Source: Flavobacteriales bacterium
GTDB lineage: Bacteria; Bacteroidota; Bacteroidia; Flavobacteriales_D; Crocinitomicaceae
Assembly (NCBI GenBank): GCA_947380375.1
Contig: CANCQX010000004.1
Span: 1 to 61,081 of the forward strand
DNA: 61,081 nt
Direction: 5' to 3'
Part shown: in pieces, positions 9,887-18,460 of the stretch
Layout of the letters: each line of letters opens with the position of its first letter
How positions within the stretch are numbered: position 1 is the stretch's first letter
Program-made: the position numbers and the translations under genes
Notes under the pieces: model-generated
Told to the model about the DNA's origin: nothing
Databases searched by the model: none
Seen by the model: the letters and a program-made list of their open reading frames with translations, nothing else

Positions 9887-11242
9887 ATGAAAGTTATTTT
9901 CTTTTTTGTTTTAATAAGTTTTGGAATAGTTGCTCAGAATACAGATTCGAGTTTTATTCGCTTAATTTATAACCAAGCATTAAGTAAGGGGAAAGCATAC
10001 GAGGATTTACGTTCTTTATGTAAGGATGTAGGAGCAAGATTATCAGGTTCTTCTGAGGCAGCTATGGCAGTTCAGTGGGGTAAAGAAAGATTAGAATTAA
10101 ATGGATTTGAAAACGTCTACTTACAAGAAGTGAAAGTTCCTCATTGGGAAAGAGGAACGAAAGAATCTGGATGGATAAATTCTAAAGATGGACTTCGAAA
10201 AATCAATATTTTAGCTTTAGGAGGGTCAATTGGTACAAATGGTCTTTTAGAAGCTGAAGTGATTGAATTTAAATCATTAGTAGAATTACAAAAATCTTCA
10301 AAATCTAATGTTGAAGGTAAAATTGTTTTTATAAATCAACCAATGAACGAACAATTCGTAAATACGTTTAATGCGTATGGAGGTTGTTATTCTATTCGAG
10401 GAGAAGGAGCAATTGAAGCGTCAAAACTTGGAGCTGTAGGGGTTGTTATTCGTTCAGTAACATTACCTATGGATACACATCCTCATACAGGTTCTATGCA
10501 TTATTTAGACAGTGTTATTAAAATTCCTTCTGCAGCTATTTCAACTCTTGACTCAGAAGAGCTTTCCAAATTATTAGTTAAGGGAAAGGTGAAATTTTCT
10601 ATGGAGTTGGATTGTAGAGTTTTTCCTGATGAACTTTCTTATAATGTAATTGCGGAAATAAAAGGTATTGAAAAACCAAATGAGATAATCACGGTTGGTG
10701 CTCACTTGGACTCTTGGGATACTGGAGAAGGAGCGCATGATGATGGTGCAGGAATAGTTCATTCAATGGAAGCATTAAGAATTTTAAAAGAATTAAACTA
10801 CAAGCCTAGGCATACAATAAGAGTGGTCTTTTTTATGAATGAAGAAAATGGGAATAAAGGTGGGATTGCTTACGCTAAGAGGTCAATAGATAGAGGTGAG
10901 AATCATATAGCAGCAATTGAAAGTGATCGCGGTGGGTTCACTCCCAGAGGTTTTGATTGTGATGGATCACATGAGCAAGTTCAATTTTTAAAGACATTTG
11001 GAAAGAATTTGAATGAATACGATTTATTTCATTTTGATAGAGGTTTTGGAGGGGTAGACATAGGACCATTAAAAAAATCATTTGAAAAAATTATGTTAAT
11101 CGGCTTTGTTCCAGATTCACAACGTTATTTTGATTTTCATCATGCTGAAACTGATGTTTTTGAAAGTGTTAATAAAAGAGAGCTAGAATTAGGTTGTGCA
11201 GCGATAAGTTCGTTACTTTATATGTTAGATAAAAAAATGTAA
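9887..11242 (+). CDS. M28-family zinc metallopeptidase (carboxypeptidase Q-like)
   Basis: Exported 451-residue aminopeptidase/carboxypeptidase-type enzyme with a signal peptide (about residues 1-16, ending GIVAQ). A PA-type insertion lies about residues 100-230 and the M28 catalytic domain follows. All expected metal ligands are visible: His273 and Asp275 (GAHLDSW), the bridging Asp285 (GAHDDGAG), catalytic Glu319 with metal-binding Glu320 (FFMNEENG), Asp347 (AIESDRGG) and His419 (FHHAETD). The enzyme should therefore be active on peptides in the periplasm or outside the cell, and the overall layout resembles plasma glutamate carboxypeptidase. It is divergent from the transglutaminase-fold gene across 175 bases in which I see no clear promoter match. 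Confidence 0.88.
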   Translation: MKVIFFFVLISFGIVAQNTDSSFIRLIYNQALSKGKAYEDLRSLCKDVGARLSGSSEAAMAVQWGKERLELNGFENVYLQEVKVPHWERGTKESGWINSKDGLRKINILALGGSIGTNGLLEAEVIEFKSLVELQKSSKSNVEGKIVFINQPMNEQFVNTFNAYGGCYSIRGEGAIEASKLGAVGVVIRSVTLPMDTHPHTGSMHYLDSVIKIPSAAISTLDSEELSKLLVKGKVKFSMELDCRVFPDELSYNVIAEIKGIEKPNEIITVGAHLDSWDTGEGAHDDGAGIVHSMEALRILKELNYKPRHTIRVVFFMNEENGNKGGIAYAKRSIDRGENHIAAIESDRGGFTPRGFDCDGSHEQVQFLKTFGKNLNEYDLFHFDRGFGGVDIGPLKKSFEKIMLIGFVPDSQRYFDFHHAETDVFESVNKRELELGCAAISSLLYMLDKKM

Positions 11243-11265
11243 TAAATTGATTTACAGATGTAAAA

Positions 11266-11313
11266 ATTGTTCATTAAATTGTTCATTAAATTGTTCATTA
11301 AATGGTTCATAAA
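11266..11313 (+). repeat. Four-copy 12-bp tandem repeat
   Basis: Three exact copies of attgttcattaa (11266-11301) are followed by a fourth copy with two changes (11302-11313). The array lies between the M28 peptidase stop and the promoter of the alpha-oxoamine synthase. It may be a slippage-prone microsatellite; whether it affects expression cannot be seen. Confidence 0.9.
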
Positions 11314-11322
11314 ATATCAGGT

Positions 11323-11358
11323 TTGCACTAAAAATATCGCTTTAATTCTCTAAATTTG
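11323..11358 (+). promoter_or_regulatory. Predicted promoter of the alpha-oxoamine synthase gene
   Basis: TAAATTTG at 11351-11358 is an exact -7 match, and a TTG at 11323-11325 lies 25 bases upstream, slightly farther than usual. The implied leader is about 55 bases before the ATG at 11420. Confidence 0.45.
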
Positions 11359-11419
11359 TACTAGAATTAACATAAACAGAATAAAAATAACAATTCCAGT
11401 TCAATTAAAAAACAATAAT

Positions 11420-12700
11420 ATGGCTCAAGACATATTCGACAAAATCAGAAAGAACAGAGGTCCAATTGGTCAATACTCTAAAGGAGTTCATGGATATTTT
11501 ACATTCCCTAAATTAGAAGGGGAAATCGGAAATAAAATGATTTTTAGAGGTAAAGAGTGTTTAATTTGGTCTTTAAACAATTACCTAGGTTTAGCAAATC
11601 ATCCAGAAGTTAGAGAAGCTGATAAAAATGCAGCAGCAGAATTCGGTTTAGCTTACCCAATGGGAGCTAGGATGATGACAGGTCAAACAAGTGAGCATGA
11701 GAAATTAGAGAATGAATTAGCTGATTTTATGCAAAAAGAAGATTGTATCTTGATGAACTTCGGTTACCAAGGTATGGTTTCTGCAATTGATTGTCTTGTA
11801 GATAGAAATGACGTTATAGTTTATGATAGTGAAGCGCATGCTTGTATTTTAGATGGTATGCGTTTACATAAAGGTAAAAGATTTGTTTTCAAGCACAACG
11901 ATATGGAGAGCTTTGATAAACAAATGGGACATGCATCTCGTTTAGTAGAACAAACAGGTGGAGGAATTTTAGTTATTACTGAAGGTGTTTTTGGTATGGC
12001 TGGAGATCAAGGTAAATTAAAAGAAATCGTTGAATTCCGTAAATCAGGTAAATATAATTTCCGTTTATTTGTTGATGATGCTCATGGTTTTGGTACATTA
12101 GGTGAAACTGGTCAAGGTTGTGGTGAAGCACAAGGAGTTCAAGGAGAAATTGATGTTCTTTTTGGTACTTTCGCTAAATCAATGGCTTCTATTGGAGGGT
12201 TTATTTGTGCTGAAGAAAGTATTGTTGAATATTTCAGATATAATATGCGTTCTCAAATGTTTGCAAAAGCACTTCCAATTACAATTACTATTGGAGCTCG
12301 TAAACGTCTTGAATTATTGAGAACTCAACCAGAATTGAAAAATAATTTGTGGAAAATTGCAAACGCACTTCAATCAGGACTAGTAGATTCAGGATTTAGT
12401 ATAGGAGATTCTAATTCTCCAGTTACTCCTGTATTTATGAAAGGATCTTTAGCTGAAGCGACTAATTTAACATTTGATTTACGTGAAAATTATAATATTT
12501 TTTGTTCAATAGTTATCTATCCAGTTGTTCCTAAAGATGTTATAATGTTGCGTTTAATACCTACCGCAGTTCATGCGATGGAAGATGTAAATTATACAAT
12601 TGAAACTTTCAAAAAATTAAAAGAAAAATTAGATACTGGTGCATACAGAGCTGAAGAATTAGCAACTGTTGAGGTAGATGATAAAAGAAATACAAAATAA
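11420..12700 (+). CDS. PLP-dependent alpha-oxoamine synthase (serine palmitoyltransferase or cysteate acyltransferase type)
   Basis: 426-residue fold-type I PLP enzyme that condenses an amino acid with an acyl-CoA or acyl-ACP and releases CO2. The FVDDAHGFGTLG segment carries the PLP-ring Asp and His, and FGTFAKSMASIGG carries the Schiff-base lysine, Lys253. Its N-terminal region and the NNYLGLANHP and GARMMTGQT motifs fit the Bacteroidota lipid-type members and not BioF, and a separate BioF is present at 28.6 kb. In this phylum such proteins make either 3-ketodihydrosphingosine (sphingolipids) or 3-ketocapnine (sulfonolipids); I cannot choose between serine and cysteate from the sequence alone. 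It has its own promoter and a downstream hairpin. Confidence 0.85.
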   Translation: MAQDIFDKIRKNRGPIGQYSKGVHGYFTFPKLEGEIGNKMIFRGKECLIWSLNNYLGLANHPEVREADKNAAAEFGLAYPMGARMMTGQTSEHEKLENELADFMQKEDCILMNFGYQGMVSAIDCLVDRNDVIVYDSEAHACILDGMRLHKGKRFVFKHNDMESFDKQMGHASRLVEQTGGGILVITEGVFGMAGDQGKLKEIVEFRKSGKYNFRLFVDDAHGFGTLGETGQGCGEAQGVQGEIDVLFGTFAKSMASIGGFICAEESIVEYFRYNMRSQMFAKALPITITIGARKRLELLRTQPELKNNLWKIANALQSGLVDSGFSIGDSNSPVTPVFMKGSLAEATNLTFDLRENYNIFCSIVIYPVVPKDVIMLRLIPTAVHAMEDVNYTIETFKKLKEKLDTGAYRAEELATVEVDDKRNTK

Positions 12701-12719
12701 TTTTTAAAAATAGACGATT

Positions 12720-12742
12720 GGTACAGGGCATTGCTCTGTACC
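12720..12742 (+). terminator. Hairpin downstream of the alpha-oxoamine synthase
   Basis: A 7-bp GGTACAG/CTGTACC stem with a 9-base loop lies 20 bases after the stop. There is no strong T-run directly after it, so it may be a weak terminator or an RNA-stability hairpin ahead of the helicase gene at 12803. Confidence 0.4.
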
Positions 12743-12802
12743 TAATTGTTTATTAAAATTTCACCACACAAAATCAACCACCATTCAAAGTAAAAATAAA
12801 GA

Positions 12803-14635
12803 ATGGAAGAATTACACCCCCACATTAAAAATCTATTGCATTGTATAGATCTTGAAGAAAAAGAGCAAGAGAAAAAATACAAAATAGATCAACATCATAG
12901 TTTAAAGGTATTAAAATCAGAAGGTTTAGCTTTACATCCAATTAAAGTTGTTCGTAAAGCTTTTGGATATGCAGATTATCCTGAAATATCATTTCGTTTA
13001 CCTTTTCCTGCCGATACATCTAGTTTTAAAGATGGCGCAGCAATAGAATGTTTTTGTGAAGGAGAAGAGGCTATAAAGGGGGTTATAATGAATATCGATG
13101 GAGCAAAAGGCGATTTTAGACTTTTCGCACCTGATTTTCCTGAATGGATTGAAGATGATGGAGTGGGAGTGAAGTTATCGCCTGATCATCGTACAAATGA
13201 TGTAATGAAAAAAGCTTTGAAAGGATTGATTGAAATTCCTCAAAGTAAATTTTTATTTAATAAAATTCATTCAGAAGTAAAGTGGGATAATCAAATTCAT
13301 TTTTCTAAAGAAAATTATGAGTTCAAAAATCAAACATTAAATGAAAGTCAGAAAAATGCTGTTCAAGCAATGGTTGAAAATGAAAATATAACAATCATTC
13401 ATGGCCCTCCAGGAACTGGTAAAACAACTACGTTATTAGAAGGAATTCATCAATTAATACTTAAAGGTGAAAAATTATTAGTTTCAGCTCCAACAAATAC
13501 AGCTGTTGATAATATTGCCAGAGGATTGATAGACTTAAAAATAAATATCCTTAGAGTTGGTAATACAACTAAAGTAAATGATATTGTTTATCCTTTTACT
13601 ACTGAAGGAAAAATGATAGATAGTAAACAGCAGAAAGAAATTAAGAAATTAAAAATTCGAGCTGAGGAACTTCGTAAAATGGCAAATCAGTATAAACGTA
13701 ATTTCGGAAAAGAAGAACGTGAGCAACGTAATTTGTTACTGAAAGAAGTTAAAAATATTCGTAAGGAAATTAGAGATTTAAGAAATTATTACGAAGAACA
13801 ATTATTTAATCAGGCTAAAGTAATTTTAGGGACACCAATCGGGTTAAGTGATTTCGTTTCTTCTAATCAACATTTTGACACAATAATTATAGATGAAGCT
13901 GGACAATGTATTGAGCCTTTAGCTTGGGTTTTATTTCCTTTAGCCGATAAATGGGTTTTGGCAGGAGATCATTTGCAATTACCTCCAATGGTAATCTCTG
14001 ATGAAGCAGCTAAATTAGGATTTAATAAGTCAATTTTAGAAACTTGCTTTAATTCAACAACGAATGTTCATTTTTTGAATGTTCAATATCGTATGAGAAA
14101 ATCAATAGCAGGTTTTTCAAGTTTATATTTTTACAACAATGAATTAACTACCCCAAGTCATTTAGAAAATACAGGACAACACATAGCTTTTTTCGATACA
14201 GCGGGTGTAGGATACGATGAAGAAAAAGGTGGAGATGGAACAAGTTTAATGAATCAAGGTGAATTAGACGTTGTGCAAAAAATAATAGATTCAGAGAAAT
14301 TAGAATTGAAAGATATTGCTTTTATTTCTCCTTATTCTGGTCAGGTAGGATTAGCAAAATCTTATTTTCCTAAAGAATTATTGATTAGTACAATTGATAG
14401 TTTTCAAGGTCAAGAGAAACATACAATAATTATTTCTTTAGTTCGATCCAATTCAGAATCTAAAATAGGATTTCTTTCTGATTATAGAAGAATGAATGTC
14501 GCTTTAACTCGTGCGAAAGAAAGACTTTATGTTATTGGAGATAGCTCTACTATTGGAAATGACAATTTTTATGCTCAATTCTTAGAGTATATGGAAAATA
14601 ATAATGCTTATAGAAGTGTTTGGGAATTTGAATGA
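12803..14635 (+). CDS. Superfamily 1 UPF1/IGHMBP2-like DNA/RNA helicase
   Basis: 610-residue helicase of the UPF1-like branch. The N-terminal region (about 1-170) is a beta-barrel-like domain. The helicase core follows: Q-motif-like LNESQKNAV, Walker A HGPPGTGKTTT (about residues 200-210), motif Ia SAPTNTAVDN, a coiled-coil insertion rich in Lys/Arg/Glu (about 270-345), Walker B IIIDEAGQCIEP, motif III GDHLQLPP, motif IV QYRMRKSI, motif V TIDSFQGQEK and motif VI VALTRAKERLYVIGD. All motifs are intact, so it should hydrolyse ATP and unwind nucleic acid with 5'-to-3' polarity as in relatives. The cellular substrate is unknown. Its stop is 2 bases from the stop of the convergent anmK. Confidence 0.9.
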   Translation: MEELHPHIKNLLHCIDLEEKEQEKKYKIDQHHSLKVLKSEGLALHPIKVVRKAFGYADYPEISFRLPFPADTSSFKDGAAIECFCEGEEAIKGVIMNIDGAKGDFRLFAPDFPEWIEDDGVGVKLSPDHRTNDVMKKALKGLIEIPQSKFLFNKIHSEVKWDNQIHFSKENYEFKNQTLNESQKNAVQAMVENENITIIHGPPGTGKTTTLLEGIHQLILKGEKLLVSAPTNTAVDNIARGLIDLKINILRVGNTTKVNDIVYPFTTEGKMIDSKQQKEIKKLKIRAEELRKMANQYKRNFGKEEREQRNLLLKEVKNIRKEIRDLRNYYEEQLFNQAKVILGTPIGLSDFVSSNQHFDTIIIDEAGQCIEPLAWVLFPLADKWVLAGDHLQLPPMVISDEAAKLGFNKSILETCFNSTTNVHFLNVQYRMRKSIAGFSSLYFYNNELTTPSHLENTGQHIAFFDTAGVGYDEEKGGDGTSLMNQGELDVVQKIIDSEKLELKDIAFISPYSGQVGLAKSYFPKELLISTIDSFQGQEKHTIIISLVRSNSESKIGFLSDYRRMNVALTRAKERLYVIGDSSTIGNDNFYAQFLEYMENNNAYRSVWEFE

Positions 14636-14637
14636 AA

Positions 14638-15711
14638 TTAATTTGGAATGTGATAAACTCCACCAACAACATTTCTAAATGCACCTGTTACCGATGAAAT
14701 AGTATTTGTTTGTTTTTCTAAATAGAGAGCACCAAGAAAGGCGAATATAATTGCCTCTTTGAATTCAATTATTTTGTTTTCAGGGATAATAATTTCACCT
14801 TTAAAATAGTATTTAAGTCGTTCTATTAAAAAAGAGTTTTTAGTTCCACCACCACTTATTAATACCGATTCAAGTTTATTTTGGTTCAAGATAGAAGCAA
14901 TTTGAAGTGCCTCATGCTCAATTATTGTTCTTAAGGTATTTTCTATATCAGTTTTAAAATTTATTAAAGGATTGAAAATTGCTTCTAGCCATTCAGTACC
15001 AAGAGATTTAGGATGATTTTGTTTGTAGTAATCTAAATTATTTAATTTTGAAAGTAGCTCTTGATTTACATTACCTTTTCTTGAAATATCCCCATTTTTA
15101 TCATAATCAAATCCTAAATTATTTACAAGTTTGTTCAATGGAAGATTTGCTGGGCATATATCAAAAGCAATCATTTCATTGTTTTGTAGGAAACTAATGT
15201 TTGCAATCCCACCTAAATTTAAAAATGATTTTGCTTGATTTTTAAACAATAGCAGATCTCCTATCGGAACTAATGGAGCACCTTGACCACCTGCTATGAC
15301 ATCTTTTGTTCTAAAATCATTTATAACTGGAATTCCAGTTATGAATGAAATTGTGGAGCCACATCCTATTTGACTAGTAAATCCATTTTCAGGTTGATGA
15401 AATGTTGTCTGACCATGAGATGAAATAGCGTCTATATCGGATTTATTGATATTGTATTTATCAATAAAGTTGAGTGTCATTTCTCCAAAAGTTGAACCTA
15501 TTTTTTTATCTAATTTTAAAAAATCAGGAACTGTAAGTTTTGTAGAATTAGATAATTGTTCTATAAATTCTGTTTGGTATTCTGTTGTTTCTGAGTTAAT
15601 TACAAGAAAGTTCCATTCCCCATTTTTATTTACTTCAAAACGAACATGTGCTATATCTAAACCATCCATTGAAGTACCAGACATTAAACCAATTATTTCA
15701 TAACTTTTCAT
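14638..15711 (-). CDS. anmK: Anhydro-N-acetylmuramic acid kinase
   Basis: Cytosolic sugar kinase that cleaves and phosphorylates 1,6-anhydro-MurNAc to MurNAc-6-phosphate during cell-wall recycling. Length 357 is typical. The N-terminus has GLMSGTSMDGLD (ATP-binding loop, residues 8-19), followed by ISSHGQT with a substrate-contacting His, NLGGIANIS and FDICPANLPLN (catalytic Asp region), and a C-terminal ISGGGTKN ATP-binding motif. No other recycling gene is adjacent. It converges with the helicase gene with only 2 bases between the stops, leaving no room for a separate terminator. Confidence 0.94.
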   Translation of the reverse strand: MKSYEIIGLMSGTSMDGLDIAHVRFEVNKNGEWNFLVINSETTEYQTEFIEQLSNSTKLTVPDFLKLDKKIGSTFGEMTLNFIDKYNINKSDIDAISSHGQTTFHQPENGFTSQIGCGSTISFITGIPVINDFRTKDVIAGGQGAPLVPIGDLLLFKNQAKSFLNLGGIANISFLQNNEMIAFDICPANLPLNKLVNNLGFDYDKNGDISRKGNVNQELLSKLNNLDYYKQNHPKSLGTEWLEAIFNPLINFKTDIENTLRTIIEHEALQIASILNQNKLESVLISGGGTKNSFLIERLKYYFKGEIIIPENKIIEFKEAIIFAFLGALYLEKQTNTISSVTGAFRNVVGGVYHIPN

Positions 15712-15857
15712 TTTATAAAAGTAATAAATTATGATTTTTAAACAAATTATCCTTAAATTTCTTAATGTGGTTAGAAACGATTAATGAGTTTACTGATATT
15801 TATCATTTTATGTTAATCGAATAAACTAAATTTAATAAGTGTTATGAATATTAACCT

Positions 15858-15865
15858 TAAATTTG
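15858..15865 (+). promoter_or_regulatory. Predicted acyl-CoA dehydrogenase promoter (-7 element)
   Basis: TAAATTTG is an exact match to the Bacteroidota -7 box, 36 bases before the ATG at 15902. A TTG -33 element is not obvious at the right distance. Confidence 0.5.
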
Positions 15866-15901
15866 TTTCAATATAAAATACAATAACATAAATATATATA
15901 C

Positions 15902-17044
15902 ATGAATTTTGAATTAACTGAAGAGCAAATTGCAGTTAGAGATGCAGCTAGAGATTTTGCGCAAAATGTATTAAAACCAGGAGTTATAGCTCGTGATAAT
16001 GAACAACGTTTTCCTGCAGAAGAAATAAAACAATTAGGAGAATTAGGTTTCATGGGTATGATGGTTAGTACTGAATACGGTGGAAGTGGAATGGATACAA
16101 TGTCTTATGTTTTAGCAATTGAGGAAATTTCTAAAGTTGATGCTTCTACTTCTGTTTGTATGTCAGTTAATAATTCATTGGTTTGTTGGGGAATGGAGAA
16201 GTTTTGTACAGAAGAACAAAAACAAAAATTCTTAGTTCCATTAGCTTCGGGTAAAAAAATTGGAGCTTTTTGTTTGTCTGAACCTGAAGCAGGGTCAGAT
16301 GCAACTTCCCAAAGAACAACTGCAATAGATATGGGAGATCATTATTTATTAAATGGAACAAAAAACTGGATTACAAATGGATCTTCAGCTTCAACATATA
16401 TTGTAATTGCTCAAACAAATGTTGATGCTAAACATAAAGGAATAAATGCTTTTATTGTTGAAAGAGGTATGGAAGGATTTATTGTTGGAGCTAAAGAAGA
16501 TAAAATGGGAATTAGAGGAAGTGATACCCATACTCTTTTGTTCAATGACGTTAAAGTTCCAAAAGAAAATAGAATTGGTGAAGACGGTTTTGGTTTCACT
16601 TTTGCTATGAAAGCACTTTCTGGTGGTCGTATCGGTATTGCTGCACAGGCATTAGGTATTGCTGGAGGAGCTTATGAATTAGCATTAGCTTATTCTAAAC
16701 AACGCCAAGCTTTTGGTAAAGAGATTCATTATCACCAAGCAATAGCTTTTAAATTAGCTGATATGGCTACTGAAATCGAAGCCGCTAAGTTGTTGGTTTA
16801 TAAATCTGCTACTGATAAAGATTTAGGTCGTAATTATGATCAATCAGGAGCGATGGCTAAATTATACGCATCTAAAGTTGCTATGGAGCAAACAGTTGAG
16901 GCTGTTCAAATACACGGTGGTTATGGTTTTGTAAAAGAGTACCACGTAGAAAGAATGATGAGAGATGCTAAAATTACTCAGATTTATGAAGGTACGTCAG
17001 AAATTCAAAAAGTGGTTATTTCTAGAAATATACTGAAAGATTAA
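15902..17044 (+). CDS. Acyl-CoA dehydrogenase (short-chain/butyryl type)
   Basis: FAD flavoenzyme that introduces the 2,3-double bond in acyl-CoA and passes electrons to ETF. At 380 residues it has the full three-domain ACAD layout. Seen motifs are the FCLSEPEAGSDA flavin-binding segment, WITNGSSA, KMGIRGSDTH, the RQAFGKEI dimer/FAD segment, QIHGGYGF, and the C-terminal IYEGTSEIQ whose Glu is the catalytic base in this family. The closest recognised class is short-chain/butyryl-CoA dehydrogenase, but chain-length preference cannot be read directly. It is flanked by its own -7 box and a strong terminator, so it is probably a single-gene unit. Confidence 0.93.
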   Translation: MNFELTEEQIAVRDAARDFAQNVLKPGVIARDNEQRFPAEEIKQLGELGFMGMMVSTEYGGSGMDTMSYVLAIEEISKVDASTSVCMSVNNSLVCWGMEKFCTEEQKQKFLVPLASGKKIGAFCLSEPEAGSDATSQRTTAIDMGDHYLLNGTKNWITNGSSASTYIVIAQTNVDAKHKGINAFIVERGMEGFIVGAKEDKMGIRGSDTHTLLFNDVKVPKENRIGEDGFGFTFAMKALSGGRIGIAAQALGIAGGAYELALAYSKQRQAFGKEIHYHQAIAFKLADMATEIEAAKLLVYKSATDKDLGRNYDQSGAMAKLYASKVAMEQTVEAVQIHGGYGFVKEYHVERMMRDAKITQIYEGTSEIQKVVISRNILKD

Positions 17045-17066
17045 TTTCTTTTTATTAAATATTACG

Positions 17067-17097
17067 AAGGCTGTTTCAAATCGAAACAGCCTTTTTT
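17067..17097 (+). terminator. Rho-independent terminator of the acyl-CoA dehydrogenase gene
   Basis: A perfect 11-bp GC-containing stem (17067-17077 with 17083-17093, loop of 5) is followed by a T-run. It overlaps the last bases of the convergent murF, whose stop is at 17096, so it may also act in the other direction. Confidence 0.85.
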
Positions 17098-18373
17098 ATA
17101 AACTGTCTTCTAATTTTTCTAAACCGATTCCTCTAGATCCTTTTAAAAGAATCAAATAATCTTTTATTGATGAAATTTTTAAGTATTCTGCAGTTTTTAA
17201 GGTATTAGAAAATTTTAATTCATCTGAATTAATAGATTCAAATATAGGACCAACAGTAATTTTATTTAAGTTTAATTTTTTAGTTAAATCCAATATGTTT
17301 TGATGTTCTTTAATTGAATCATCTCCTAATTCTAACATATCACCAATTATTGCAATTTTATTTGGATGATTTATTTGAGAAAAACTTTCTAATGCACTTG
17401 TCATACTAGATGGATTAGCATTATAACAATCTAAAATCAATGTATTATTCTTTGTTTTTTTAACTTGTGATCTTTTATTGTCAGGAGTATATTCTGAAAT
17501 TGCTTCATTTATTTTATTAGGTTCTATATTGAAGATTTTTCCAAAAGTAATTGCCGCTAAAAAATTATAGAAATTGTATTTTCCAATCATTTTGGTTGAA
17601 ATCAATTCAGATGAATAATTATCTGATTTCCATTTCATCTCAACAAAAGGTGAGAGATTTAATAATTCACCTTTTACATCTGATTTATCAGAAGTCCCAT
17701 ATTTAATATTTTTGACTTTAGGTGCATTATTAATTAAAATTTCATCGTCACCATTTATTATTAAAGTCCCATGATTTTTTAAAATTGAATCATATAATTC
17801 TTTTTTTGTTTTGAGTACACCTTCAAAGTTTATAAAGCCTTCTAAATGTGCTTTTCCTATATTAGTAATAATTCCATAATTTGGTTCTGCTATATTGCAA
17901 AGTTCTTCTATGTCTTTAAATTTATTTGCACCCATTTCAATGATTGCAATTTCATGATTTTTGGTAATTTTTAATAAGGTTAATGGAACACCAATGTGAT
18001 TATTTAAATTACCTTCTGTTGCAATTACATTGAATTTTTTTTCTAATACAACTTTAATTAACTCCTTAGTACTAGTTTTTCCGTTACTTCCTGTAATTCC
18101 TATTACTGGAATGTTGAATTTTTTTCGATGGTAATTGGCTAATTTTTGTAAATATTTTAATACATCATCTACTAAATAAATATTGTCATTTGTTTTAAAT
18201 TTTAATTCATCCACAATAACATATTTAGCTCCATCCTTTAATGCTTGTTCTGCAAATTCATTACCATTAAAATTATCACCTTTTAAGCAAAGAAATAGAC
18301 AATCTTTTTTAATTTTCCGAGTATCAGTACATACTCCTAAAGTTTCATAAAATAGTTCAATTATTTTTCGCAT
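17096..18373 (-). CDS. murF: UDP-N-acetylmuramoyl-tripeptide:D-alanyl-D-alanine ligase
   Basis: Cytosolic Mur ligase that adds D-Ala-D-Ala to UDP-MurNAc-tripeptide, completing the peptidoglycan precursor. At 425 residues it is slightly short but complete. The N-terminal domain has the MurF-type DTRKIKKDCLFLCLKG segment. The central ATPase domain has GITGSNGKT (residues 92-100, Lys99) and IIEMGANKFKDIEEL. The C-terminal domain has DCYNANPSSM, which is diagnostic for MurF, and IGDMLELG. It lies downstream of gldJ on the same strand, a neighbourhood I recall as common in Flavobacteriia, but a terminator hairpin separates them. Confidence 0.96.
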   Translation of the reverse strand: MRKIIELFYETLGVCTDTRKIKKDCLFLCLKGDNFNGNEFAEQALKDGAKYVIVDELKFKTNDNIYLVDDVLKYLQKLANYHRKKFNIPVIGITGSNGKTSTKELIKVVLEKKFNVIATEGNLNNHIGVPLTLLKITKNHEIAIIEMGANKFKDIEELCNIAEPNYGIITNIGKAHLEGFINFEGVLKTKKELYDSILKNHGTLIINGDDEILINNAPKVKNIKYGTSDKSDVKGELLNLSPFVEMKWKSDNYSSELISTKMIGKYNFYNFLAAITFGKIFNIEPNKINEAISEYTPDNKRSQVKKTKNNTLILDCYNANPSSMTSALESFSQINHPNKIAIIGDMLELGDDSIKEHQNILDLTKKLNLNKITVGPIFESINSDELKFSNTLKTAEYLKISSIKDYLILLKGSRGIGLEKLEDSL

Positions 18374-18410
18374 CGTATACTAAATTTATTTTATGGTAAA
18401 GTTTGTGTAT

Positions 18411-18445
18411 AAAAAAAGAACCATCTTTAGGATGGTTCTTTTTTT
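18411..18445 (-). terminator. Terminator between gldJ and murF
   Basis: A perfect 15-bp inverted repeat (18411-18425 with 18431-18445, loop of 5) has A-runs on one side and T-runs on the other. On the minus strand it follows the gldJ stop at 18461 and precedes the murF start. The symmetric A/T tails would allow termination in either direction. Confidence 0.85.
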
Positions 18446-18460
18446 ATATAATTTTGTGTT

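Noticed and set aside
11266-11313. CRISPR-like array
   Set aside because: The units are 12 bp, directly adjacent with no spacers, and no cas gene is present.
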